Part shown: positions 9,901-18,179 of the stretch, piece after piece | Position numbering within the stretch: position 1 is the first letter of the stretch | How the letters are laid out: each line of letters opens with the position of its first letter | NCBI GenBank assembly: GCA_938743325.2 | Contig: OW568880.1 | Coordinates: 1-64,000, forward strand | Length of the DNA stretch: 64,000 nt | Reading direction: 5' to 3' | Source of the DNA: Pycnococcus provasolii | Lineage: Eukaryota; Chlorophyta; Pseudoscourfieldiophyceae; Pseudoscourfieldiales; Pycnococcaceae | The notes under the pieces: generated by a model | What the model was told of the DNA's origin: nothing | Database searches by the model: none | What the model saw: only the letters and a program-made list of their open reading frames with translations | Made by a program: the position numbers and the translations under genes

Positions 9901-10240
9901 AGAACCCTGCGCGCTGCTTCGACGGTAGAAACTCCTGGTGCTTCGTCGTCGCGTATAGCACACCCTCCAGCTGCAGCTGGCTGAGGTGAAGATGGCTGAC
10001 TGCTTCGTGCAACGGGTACGAAGTGGGAGGGAGGGTGATGGAAGCGAGGGACGACGACTCCGTGACATCGGCGGGGTGCTCGCGCGAGAGCGGGAACAGA
10101 GCGCGCACCGACGGTGATGCCGAATATGCGGCAAATATGTCCGTCGCTGGTGCGCCATCGATGTGCTCAGCTTCAGCTTCTTCTCCTTCTTCCACGCCTG
10201 CGCCTGCGCCAGCTGTCGTGTTCGTGGTGGTGGTGGCCAT
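6941..10240 (-). CDS. Strawberry-notch-type helicase with a C-terminal PIP-like motif
   Basis: A 1099-aa superfamily 2 ATPase of the strawberry notch (SBNO) family, nuclear regulators of transcription and chromatin. Walker A (GDGAGVGKG, ~116-124), a DECH Walker B (~225-228), SATG motif III and QQLGRTHRS motif VI are intact. The region between (GVSLHADR, then a strand with ITAELPWSADKAIQ) is typical of the SBNO helicase-C half. Near the C-terminus, TIASFF (genomic ~7085-7114) resembles a PCNA-interacting box, followed by Gly-rich and basic tails. I chose the ATG at 10240 because the sequence before it belongs to the arm; an in-frame start at 10354 is possible. Both ends abut the inverted repeat arms, and the first ~17 codons are duplicated in the left arm. 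It is codirectional with TAF6 upstream. Confidence 0.93.
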   Translation of the reverse strand: MATTTTNTTAGAGAGVEEGEEAEAEHIDGAPATDIFAAYSASPSVRALFPLSREHPADVTESSSLASITLPPTSYPLHEAVSHLHLSQLQLEGVLYATTKHQEFLPSKQRAGFFLGDGAGVGKGRQIAAVILDNVARGRRRHLWVSASADLSRDAQRDLNDVGAPGIRVIDNLKDLDSLKSSQTTDGVLFTTYASLVSTARGRARLDQLVQWLGGSAFDGVIALDECHRAKNSLSETKVAACVLQVQQSLPNARVMYCSATGVSEVAHMQYLDRLGLWGAGTSFKDFAEFSRAMKDRGLGFMEQLAMELKSDGKYLARSLSFRGAEFVERVVQLTDDDIVRYDASATFWRRLRLATEAANMAASTGSEAGNVMKAFYAAQQRFFRIISVSMKVDAIVADARKALSSGHSVVIGLQSTGEAAAAALNLEPGAYAGWVSSARRTILGFLESQFPRSAGGGGDDEMYASLVKEANALPLPNNFIDTILDALGGPKQVAEMTGRKGRVVRDATGVPRYELRAGGDGGGDAMLQSLNVEEAKAFQSGRKLVAIISDAASTGVSLHADRRAGNQRRRVHITAELPWSADKAIQQLGRTHRSNQTSGPIYQLMVTNLGGERRFLSAVARRLQGLGALTRGDRRAASGLDLSDSHLDTPFGRRALKRMYDAIVTEATQLPPGVTAAPLVEYCDVEVSQVLANSPPAFPAALHASLLAKVKLLCVSEDGIATSRIDTDKILGDVRRFLNRLLACEVRMQQLLFAYFLQCLSSELAIAKSSGRYAEGISDLPGAVKRSHPPELENSGGKTTGPGPLEFWRDPNNARAITVRHDLTVDRGVSFAMALERRRLASDGGDMDGFYQSRRPQWGRHLPILALRKPGQRSAFVITRPNTGQSYFEMDSEDLRAKYQLRSDDDDELRSTWDAIYDATLHDGFPPGHEAGRRLSNVCLLGGSVVSLWGVLETTLRKKEHQIAKSERSMRVVRAELDDGSRVIGVRFPAAFLGDVLVGLLSSSSMDAGNEAASVQLTPSSQVEAPASVKPKQLERAKSKPRTIASFFQKKAPRQAVDDEGGLGGSGGGGGGAKRKERDDGDDEHCGSSAQHVVVVVE

Positions 10241-11497
10241 TTTTGAGATGTGACTGTCATAATGTATGGGCGGGACCGCTTGAAGGGACACTGTCTGCCT
10301 GGGTCTTGAGATTTCCCGACCATTTTGCCCGATCCCGGGATACCCCATTGACATAGAAATTGGATGGGCCCGGACTCTGTTGAACTATCGTAGTACTACA
10401 GCAACGTACCTGCAAGTACCACTCGACGCCACATACTTGAGCTCCAAAGCTTGTCGCCAGGGCAAGAGCGAAGGATGGCGTAGCTCGTGGGGACGCGTCC
10501 CTCCACAATCCATGGCGCGGAGGCGGCAGCACGCAGCACTCAATGGCTGCGATGTTCGAGAAAGCCTGAAATCATGAAATGCGTTCGACGGACACCTGGT
10601 CACCTGCTCGACTTCTTACGGACGACGAACGACGACGCGACGAAGAAGTGGGTATGGTCTTGCAATAGGTGCGGGTACCACTTCGAGGAAGGAAGTGGTA
10701 CCCGCACCTAGGAAAACCTCTCCTCGAACAGCAGCAACTCTACATGGCTCCTGAGCCTCTAATCTTCCTTAGTTGGGCACGACTAGTCGACTACGACGAC
10801 AGTTTGTTCGACCTCGACCTCGCGCGGCATCCCGAGGCTATACGTTCGTGAGCAAGCTGCCTGAGCCGCGCACTGACCCGACGCTGCTCGAACTCAACGA
10901 AGCGCGCCACCTCTACACGATCGACGGCGCCGCACACATTGGGCCAACGTCTATCTCCTCTATCTCGCGTATCACACGACACTGAGACACAACATGCAAA
11001 CGGAAGAGCAAAAAAAAAAGTGACTCATAACTGATTGAGAAACTTATGTGCTGACCGTTACACCATAGGGTAGGCTCGTGAATTATTCACGAGTTTAGTG
11101 AGAAGATAGGTGTTTACCCTACAGCTGTGAATATGTATTTCATCGTTAGGTCGAGAGTTGGAGAAGAGAGGTTGTTGTAGTTGGTACGAAAGAAGAATTT
11201 ACGGAGTCGAACCCTGGTCTCAAGTGCTTTCGCAACAATGCCTAGCAACGTGAGGGGACATTGCATAGAAAAGTCGTCTTGCACAAACGAACGGCGTCAA
11301 CCCGAAGTCCCGAACAGAGCGCCGGGCCGGCGACCACTGAAGTCCTCCCTCCATTCTTCTTCTTCAAGCAGCAGACAGAGGCGTCCGCTGGGTACGTCTT
11401 CTAGTGCACGTAGTACGTACGTACGTCTCACTCACACGAAATAAATCACACAATCCGAAAGTCGTGTGTGTGTGTTTCATCGTTGTGTGTTTTTCAA
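10188..11497 (-). repeat. Right arm of the inverted duplication
   Basis: Reverse complement of the left arm. It spans the first codons of the strawberry-notch gene, its presumed promoter and the spacer down to about 75 bp from the end of TAF6. Because here the repeat is continuous with the 5' end of an intact gene, this arm is probably the original and the left arm the copy. Outside the gene start it holds no supported ORF. Confidence 0.95.
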
Positions 11498-11569
11498 GAA
11501 GAAAAAAAAACAATGTTTTGATCGAACCAACGAATAAAGTTAGAACGTTACAAACAAAGCACGACGATG

Positions 11570-13165
11570 TCACCGATGTTGAGTAAAGGCGGTCAAGTCA
11601 AACAGCGTGTTGAGTATGCCAAGGGTGGCGCCGTCCACTGGCGCATCCGTTCCCGGCTCGGTGCGTGATGCTTTCGTCAGCGCAGCATCCCACGCGTCGC
11701 GCGAATCTGGCGCCTTCGCGTGCGGCGGTACGCCAGGCCAGGCGCTCTCTATGAATCGCGCCGTGAGACCTGCACACTGCTGTAGTGCCGCCGAAAATGC
11801 CTCGTTGTCTGGCAGGGACTCGCTGAGCGCGCGCGCGCGCGGCAGAAACGTCGCGTGCAGGACTCTCTTGCCGAGGCAGTGAAGGCCCCACAGTGCACCG
11901 CACCGTGCGCTCGCCGCCTTCTTCGCATCCGCCATCGCCGCCGCGTACGTTTGTGCCATGCGCATGCGAAGAGCGTAACGTGGGTTGTCTCCAAATCGTT
12001 CGCACAGCGAGGCGGCCAGCTTCGCCGCCTTTTTTCTCACGTCGTCGCCCCTCTCGCGGCTGTCTTTCGCCTCGCGTTTCGTGCCCAGGTTTTTGGCGCA
12101 CACGCAAGATAGCACCGCGGGGCTGAGCTGGTGCAGGTACGGCTCGAGATCCACGTGGGTGTTGCCTAGGAGATTTTCCGCCGCGTCAAGCACAGCCTGC
12201 ACCGTGGCTAGGGGGCAGGTGCCGGAAATGCCCGCCTTGACGCGATCGCAGACGAAGCGAACGAGGTACGGCACGATGGCGTCTATGGCTGAGTCAGTTC
12301 TCAAGCCTTGAAGGATGATGCTATTGGTTTCCGCGCTCGATTGCGCGTCACCAAGACTTGCCGTCACCTTGTCAAGATAAACCTGCAGCTCCTTGGGCAC
12401 GTGGTGCGCGAGCGCTGGCAGACTCTCGCTCGGTCCTTGCACGGCGGGCAAAACCTGCTGAGGTTGCTGCTGACTCGCGACAGCCGTCGTGACAGCCGCC
12501 GTCGGCGCCGCTGCAGCAGCAGTTGTTGTTGTTGTTGCCGCCGCAGCCGCAGCAGCCGCAGCAGCCGCGGCGGAGACTGCTGTGGACGCCGCCGCTGCTG
12601 TTGCTGCTGTAGCCGTCGGAGCGGAGGGAACCGCATTTTGGGGCACTTTGGGTTGCACACCGTTGACGGCTAGGTAGTGCGTGGCCAACGCCGGCTCACG
12701 CGGAATGGCACGTGGCAGCGGCCTGCTCACGAACGATGCGAGGTCCAGCACGGCATCCTGCACGTAGAAGACGTGAGGGTGTCCCGCCGCCTCCACGAAG
12801 CGCGATGCGTCGCGCGCGCCATCCTCAAAGCCATACACCGGCTCGCACCCGCGCGCCAGCAGAGCGTTGTTGACGTCTGAGCACGTCAGCTTCGTTCGCT
12901 TGGCGTGCCGCATGAACTTCGAGGCGTCCTGCACCAGAGCGCGAAGGCGGTACTCGACGTCCGGTGCAAGCACGCTCGCCGCTTCCGCGGAAAGTTTCCG
13001 CGTGACGTCACCTCCGAGCACGGACTCCGCGAGCACGGACACGGAAGCAGGCGTCACACGAGCCGCCGCCGTCGCCGCATCTTGCTGCGTCGCCTGCATG
13101 TTCGTCGGCGTCGCGGCTGGTGCACCAGCACCAGCGTTGGCGGCGGAGGGTGCTTGGTCCGCCAT
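11570..13165 (-). CDS. TAF6: Transcription initiation factor TFIID subunit 6 (TAF6)
   Basis: A 531-aa protein, close to the usual TAF6 length in plants. A histone-fold domain (~36-105; LAPDVEYRLRALVQDASKFM, then a KRTKLTCSDVNNAL segment) should pair with TAF9 in TFIID and SAGA-like complexes. An Ala/Thr-rich linker (~185-230) precedes the C-terminal HEAT-repeat TAF6C domain (~245-480), with the typical opening VPKELQVYLDKV. It is divergent with the Cgi121 gene across 198 bp, so the two probably share a promoter region. Its 3' end lies close to the right inverted-repeat arm. Confidence 0.95.
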   Translation of the reverse strand: MADQAPSAANAGAGAPAATPTNMQATQQDAATAAARVTPASVSVLAESVLGGDVTRKLSAEAASVLAPDVEYRLRALVQDASKFMRHAKRTKLTCSDVNNALLARGCEPVYGFEDGARDASRFVEAAGHPHVFYVQDAVLDLASFVSRPLPRAIPREPALATHYLAVNGVQPKVPQNAVPSAPTATAATAAAASTAVSAAAAAAAAAAAATTTTTAAAAAPTAAVTTAVASQQQPQQVLPAVQGPSESLPALAHHVPKELQVYLDKVTASLGDAQSSAETNSIILQGLRTDSAIDAIVPYLVRFVCDRVKAGISGTCPLATVQAVLDAAENLLGNTHVDLEPYLHQLSPAVLSCVCAKNLGTKREAKDSRERGDDVRKKAAKLAASLCERFGDNPRYALRMRMAQTYAAAMADAKKAASARCGALWGLHCLGKRVLHATFLPRARALSESLPDNEAFSAALQQCAGLTARFIESAWPGVPPHAKAPDSRDAWDAALTKASRTEPGTDAPVDGATLGILNTLFDLTAFTQHR

Positions 13166-13363
13166 GGCGAGGGGAGTGGGAGAACAGAGCCCACACCACG
13201 ATGTCCACGCTCTGCATCTGGAGATCCCCTGATCTGGGGACCCCCCTGTGGACCACGCTCCTTGGCCCCTCCCCTCCCCCTCCCCCTCGTCGCCCCGTCA
13301 CACACAAGCGAAGGGCTCGGTATAGACCACTTTTAGGTACAACAACCCAACTCCAAACACGAC

Positions 13364-13368
13364 ATGGC

Positions 13369-13399
<31 letters not shown>

Positions 13400-13960
13400 G
13401 TGACGTTCCCGGGCATGCCGGACGTCACCGCGCGCCTCTTCCTGTACACCGGCGTGTCGCAGGGGACCAAACTGCAGAACGACATAAGGTCTGGAAAGGC
13501 GGAGCAGCACCTCATCCCAGAAGTGAGTCGACGGGACCACCTCGCCGTCGCCTTCCTCGACGCGCGCCGCGTCGTCGGCATCACCGCTCTGCAGGCTGCA
13601 GTGCACAAGGCGGTGGTGGACCAGCGGCGCAACGCGCTCGTGACACGTAGCCTTGCAAGCGAGGTGCTGTGCAACCTCTCCGGAACGAAGCAGGTTGTGC
13701 AGTCGTTCGCGGAGTTTGGTGTACGACAGGACAGCGAGGATGTTCTGGTGTGTGTGTTGAACCTCAACGGAGTGGAGGTGGAAGGCTTTGACGAAAGACT
13801 TCACGAACTCGTCGGAGGAACCCCGCGTGGAAGCGTATGGGACGTTGTGAAGGTGGACGAAGCGCGTCTCAGGAAGTGGTACAAGATCACGGACGAGGAG
13901 GCGAAGCTGAGCAGCCTCGACGTGTGTGCGTGCTGTCGCATCGCATGCAGAGACCTGTGA
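13364..13960 (+). CDS. CGI121: KEOPS/EKC complex subunit Cgi121 (TPRKB)
   Basis: A 198-aa Cgi121/TPRKB family protein, which binds the Bud32/PRPK kinase in the KEOPS complex that makes t6A37 on ANN-decoding tRNAs. Family features are the early aliphatic strand after a poly-Ala start, a central helix with HLAVAFLDARRV and ITALQAAVHKA, and a late LSGTKQVVQSFAEFGV segment with VLVCVLN. Length matches the family (about 170-200 aa). The poly-Ala start reflects a GCG run. It converges with the TTL-like gene downstream. Confidence 0.9.
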
Positions 13961-14219
13961 AGAAGAAGAAGATTACATCTAAGATGTCTCATACAGTAAG
14001 GAAGTGTACTTTACTCTGTTCAGCGGTCGTCCATTCACACCATTCACTTTCACCATTCAGCGCATTCACCGGTGCCATTCACTGCGCGTTTTTGTTCATG
14101 GCGCAGGTTGTATAATTTATAAACCTTTAACGACAGACTCCCCTCCCAGTTGGTGAATAATAAATAGACAGTATCTCTACAGCTTTTTTGACTAAATCTA
14201 CAAAGAAAAAAAGCAATCA

Positions 14220-16151
14220 TCATTTGCCCGGCATGATCTTCGCCCATGCAGCTAGCAGTTGATCTTCCGCCGAACCGTCGTTGCCGCCGCACGCGCACAT
14301 CTCCCAGCCACCTTTCACCACCTGCTCCTCCTCCGCCTCCCTAAGCAGCAGCTCGGCGTAGTCCGCATCGAGTCCCCCCACCCTCTCCGAGAGGAGGTTG
14401 CGAACGCGCACAGCCGCATCCGCGCCCTTCTTTCCAGCGAGCTTGCTGACGCGCTGGTTCGCACCTAGGAGGCTTAGGAGATCCTCGAGCACCGTCTGCT
14501 TGCTCTTGTACAGGAACGACGTCTCAGCCTGAAGATTGGTCGTCTCGTCGAGGCTGACAATCCACGGTCGCATCGCACTGTCGACGACGACGTCCGCCGT
14601 AACGAGCTGAAAGAGCCTTGCGCGCCGACGCTGTGGTGCAAGCGCGCCCGACGCAATTTTCTTCCTCGCATGTGCCGTGAAGTTGGACGCAAGGAAGTGG
14701 CGAGAGAACACCGTGCCAATCGCATCGTGAATGCGCCGCTCCAATGCAGCGCTGCTCTCATCGTCGAGTTTGCTCATAACTTCGTCGAGCGTCCACACTT
14801 CTGTGGGATCTGAACCTTCCCTGCTCTTCACGGACGGCACGTGGGCAGCCAGGTCTACCGGGACATCGCCCTTAAGATTGGTGTACTCGGCATCCGCGAA
14901 GATCGCCAAGCCTCTGCGATGAACGTAGACGCGAAGCGGGCGAACGCTGGCCACGAGCACAAACAGCTTCAGGGTGAACTTGCGGCGATTGATCAGGAAT
15001 GTGTTGACGATGTAGCGTTGGGCGATCCAAGCACCAGACGAAGGGAGCAGATGCGGCTGGTTGTTTTTCAGTATCACCGTCTGTTTTCTTACCGTCTCCT
15101 CTTGCGGCTGCGAGGAGAGCGGCTTGAAAATCCACGTAGTTGGCTTGGACGCGCGGGTTCCTGGCTCGTGCGCGTCAAACGAGCGTGCAAACGATTGTGA
15201 CGACGACACATGCGACGTTGTTAGATTCACGACATGCGTTTCCGGGGTGACACGGAATCGAGACAACAGACCCTTCGAGACGTTGGCGAGCGTCTGCGGC
15301 TGCGCAAGCTCGCGCACGCCCGGAGCATGGTTGAATGCTTGGCCCGAAGTGAGCGCGTGTATGTCGAACGTCCTTGCATCCACGTGCGTGCACCGTATCG
15401 TCAGGCACCACAGGATGTGCCATGAGATGATCTGCTGCTGCTGTTGGTGGTTACCAGGTATGATTGCGGCGTTCGTGGCGTCGGACGAGAGGGTGCGCAG
15501 CCCTAATCGGGCGGCGGCGGCGTGTAAGACGTGCTGCGAAAGAGAGGAGGAAGGTGGGTTCAGGTGGCGGCCGCGCTCTATGAGCAGAACGTCGGCGTAC
15601 AGTGAGGTGGAGGAGGGTTGGGTTGTTGTTGTTGTTGTTGTTGTTGTTGTCGGTGTTGCTGCTTCTGCTACTGCTGCTGCTGCTGCTGTGGCTTCCGTGG
15701 TTGTGGCTGATGATGTGGTTGTGGTTGCGGTTGCGGTTGTGGTTGAAGTAGCGGGTGTGGTGGTGGCTGCTGCGGTTGTGGTAGCGGTTGTGGATATTGT
15801 TGTGACGATGTTTGCCGACGACAGCTGCAAGAACACCGCGGCAAGGACGACGAGAACGGCTACGAGAATCGCGCCTACCCAGTATGCCTGACTTGCTGTT
15901 GCCGCTGCTGTCGTTGTCGTTGGCGGCATCTCCTCTTCCGGTGCGAGCGCGAACACCGTCCTCTGCGTCTTGACGGCGGCCGCTGTTAGCATGCGCCCTT
16001 GCCCGTCGCGGAACGAGTCGACCGAGTGGCCGGTGAGCGATGCGACGATGGACTTGAGCTCAGAGAGGTTCTCAAACTCCTGCGGCATGACCATCGCGGT
16101 TTTGCGCGCGCTCGGGCTGTGCACCTCTATGGACTTGGCGGAGGAGGCCAT
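14220..16151 (-). CDS. Membrane-anchored tubulin-tyrosine-ligase-like protein
   Basis: A 643-aa protein. Residues 1-85 include a short conserved-looking segment and a Thr run. One strong transmembrane helix lies at ~90-110 (WVGAILVAVLVVLAAVFL), followed by a long Thr/Ala/Ser-rich stalk (~115-175). The C-terminal half resembles the TTL fold: WIFKPLS, then WIAQRYI, a KFTLKLFVLVAS strand, and ADVVVDSAMRPWIVSL. TTL enzymes normally end this last motif in E-V-N; here the equivalent positions read S-L-D-E, so metal binding or catalysis may be altered. A membrane anchor plus stalk is unusual for tubulin-modifying TTLLs and suggests another substrate or a non-cytosolic site. I took the ATG at 16151; an in-frame start at 16292 adds a low-quality N-terminus. 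Confidence 0.8.
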   Translation of the reverse strand: MASSAKSIEVHSPSARKTAMVMPQEFENLSELKSIVASLTGHSVDSFRDGQGRMLTAAAVKTQRTVFALAPEEEMPPTTTTAAATASQAYWVGAILVAVLVVLAAVFLQLSSANIVTTISTTATTTAAATTTPATSTTTATATTTTSSATTTEATAAAAAVAEAATPTTTTTTTTTTQPSSTSLYADVLLIERGRHLNPPSSSLSQHVLHAAAARLGLRTLSSDATNAAIIPGNHQQQQQIISWHILWCLTIRCTHVDARTFDIHALTSGQAFNHAPGVRELAQPQTLANVSKGLLSRFRVTPETHVVNLTTSHVSSSQSFARSFDAHEPGTRASKPTTWIFKPLSSQPQEETVRKQTVILKNNQPHLLPSSGAWIAQRYIVNTFLINRRKFTLKLFVLVASVRPLRVYVHRRGLAIFADAEYTNLKGDVPVDLAAHVPSVKSREGSDPTEVWTLDEVMSKLDDESSAALERRIHDAIGTVFSRHFLASNFTAHARKKIASGALAPQRRRARLFQLVTADVVVDSAMRPWIVSLDETTNLQAETSFLYKSKQTVLEDLLSLLGANQRVSKLAGKKGADAAVRVRNLLSERVGGLDADYAELLLREAEEEQVVKGGWEMCACGGNDGSAEDQLLAAWAKIMPGK

Positions 16152-16396
16152 GGCCGGGTGGAAGGGAGCCTCTTCAAACGCGATCGCAAAAACCACAATA
16201 CCCCACTGGAGAGGGAAGGAGGGCGGGAATAATGAAGTGTGGTGTGCAACGACGGATCCCCAAACAGAAGTACAAATGCCTCGCGAAACCAAATCTGCCC
16301 CCCCCTTGACACGGCCTGATTTGATTGCTCCCCGGACCCGTCTGACTGGAGCACACTAGTCTACTCATAGTTTTCGTCTCACCTGCCTCAGGAATC

Positions 16397-17935
16397 ATGT
16401 CCCGCACCATGGCTGCTCGTCACGCCAAGGCCACAGCCACAGCCACAGCCACAGCCACGTCCTCTCGCCACCACAGAGTCAGACCACTCATCAGACCAGC
16501 TGCTGCACAGGGAGTACCACGCAGTACACCCGGCCAAGGGAGCACGCACAGGTGTCCCGATCAACCGTCGCGATCAACCATCATAACGCCACGACGCACG
16601 TTGGTGGGGAGGCGGCGGAGCTCTCAGCAGTTCCGCGTGAAGTGCGCATCCACAACCACAGCAGAGCAGCAAAACGAAAACGCCGTGCAAAATGAAAGAA
16701 GCATGATTGCCGTCCTAGCGGCGGCATTCTTACACCTTCTGGGGTTCACCATGATGCAGCCGCTGACGCCCTCGCTCGGACTGCACTTCCAGCTGGAGGG
16801 GGCGCGGCTCGGAGCTCTGACGTCCGCGTATCCGCTCGGCATGCTCGTCGCACTCTTCGTCTGGCCCGCACTTTCCGACAAAATTGGACGCAAGATTGTC
16901 CTAACAACCTCGCTGATCACCGTGGGTTTAGGTTTCGTGTTGCAGGGTGCCGCCGTTCACCTCGGGTGGAGCTTGGCGGCATTCTTGGCGATTCGCGCGT
17001 GCTGCGGAGCCTGCGCGTGCGCAAGTCCCGTCGCGAAGGCGTACCTTGCGGACATTGGCGATTCCGAACAGCTGCCACGCTGGATGGCTTGGCGCGAGGC
17101 GTCGTCCACGCTAGCCTTCATTGTTGGACCAACGCTCGGAGGCGTGCTTGGCGCTCACCTGCCGCTTGCCGCCGTCGTCGTTCTGTCGGGCGCATCGAGC
17201 GTCGTCGCGGGCTTGATTTGTGTGGCGGTGCTTGTGAGCCCGCCGCTCTCCTCTTCGCCATCCACAACCACGGCATCATCGTCCGGAAGCAGCACGATGA
17301 AAAAGATCGCGGAGACGGAGCTCGTCGTGCCGTGGAGCACGCCCGTGTCCTGCCCTCTCGGCACACGCCTCGTGGCGGCAGTCGCGTCCATATGCGCCAT
17401 CTCGAGCCTGTACCATGTCGGCCAGGTGGTGTACGACGCGTTCTTCGCCGTCTACGTCGCACGTCCACCCTTCAACCTTGCCACCTCTCAGATCGGCGGT
17501 CTGCTGAGCTGCTCCGCGTGCCTGAGCTTTTTCGTGTCTACGATGGTGTTCCACCGCACACAACGTCGCATCGGCATTACCGCGACATCCGTTCTCGGAC
17601 TCTGCCTGATTGGCACGTGCCTCGCGAGCGTCGGGCACGCGTCGACGCTGCCTGCCTTGGTTGCCTGCATGTCATGCTATGCCGTGGGCGTTCCTCTCTT
17701 CACGCCCACGATTCCCATCCTACTCCTGCAGTGCGTTCCCGCAAAGCGCCGCGGCGCGGTGATGGGACTCGACAGTTTCGTGAACAGCGTGAGTCGTGTG
17801 CTCGCGCCTCTCTTGCTCGGTGTAGTGTTCGAGACGGGAGGTGCCGTGGCTGCGTTCACGTCGGCATCTCTCGCGGTGTTCGTTGCGGCTGCCATCACGT
17901 GCGCGCGATTTTTCATCGTAGCTCGTGGATCGTAA
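16397..17935 (+). CDS. Major facilitator superfamily transporter
   Basis: A 512-aa MFS permease. Residues 1-95 are Arg/Thr-rich without hydrophobic helices and could be an organelle transit peptide. After this come 12 predicted membrane helices. The MFS loop 2-3 signature is clear (WPALSDKIGRK; usual form GxLaDrxGrk), and helix 4-5 shows R-x3-G and GPTLGG. The family resembles drug:H+ antiporters of the tetracycline-resistance type, but the substrate cannot be read from sequence. It is divergent with the TTL-like gene across about 245 bp and convergent with RH3. Confidence 0.88.
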   Translation: MSRTMAARHAKATATATATATSSRHHRVRPLIRPAAAQGVPRSTPGQGSTHRCPDQPSRSTIITPRRTLVGRRRSSQQFRVKCASTTTAEQQNENAVQNERSMIAVLAAAFLHLLGFTMMQPLTPSLGLHFQLEGARLGALTSAYPLGMLVALFVWPALSDKIGRKIVLTTSLITVGLGFVLQGAAVHLGWSLAAFLAIRACCGACACASPVAKAYLADIGDSEQLPRWMAWREASSTLAFIVGPTLGGVLGAHLPLAAVVVLSGASSVVAGLICVAVLVSPPLSSSPSTTTASSSGSSTMKKIAETELVVPWSTPVSCPLGTRLVAAVASICAISSLYHVGQVVYDAFFAVYVARPPFNLATSQIGGLLSCSACLSFFVSTMVFHRTQRRIGITATSVLGLCLIGTCLASVGHASTLPALVACMSCYAVGVPLFTPTIPILLLQCVPAKRRGAVMGLDSFVNSVSRVLAPLLLGVVFETGGAVAAFTSASLAVFVAAAITCARFFIVARGS

Positions 17936-18179
17936 GATCGCTCATTCAGTAATGTAATAGAGTTTACTACGATATTTTACGTCCAACTGGTCGTCCATTC
18001 ACACTCTTTCCCCATTCCAACTTGGCTTTGTTCCACCACCGGCCTAAGTAAAGCATCAAAATAATGTAGCTAGGGAAGGAAAATAATAAAAATAGAAAAG
18101 AAAAAAGAAAAGAAAAGACGTGCGTTCGTGCGTTAGTACTACAGAGGTCAATTATTAAGCTTGTACGTATTTTGCGTCT

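Noticed and set aside
13120-13650. 176-aa + strand ORF over the TAF6/Cgi121 spacer
   Set aside because: Shadow frame of Cgi121, Arg/Pro/Gly-rich.
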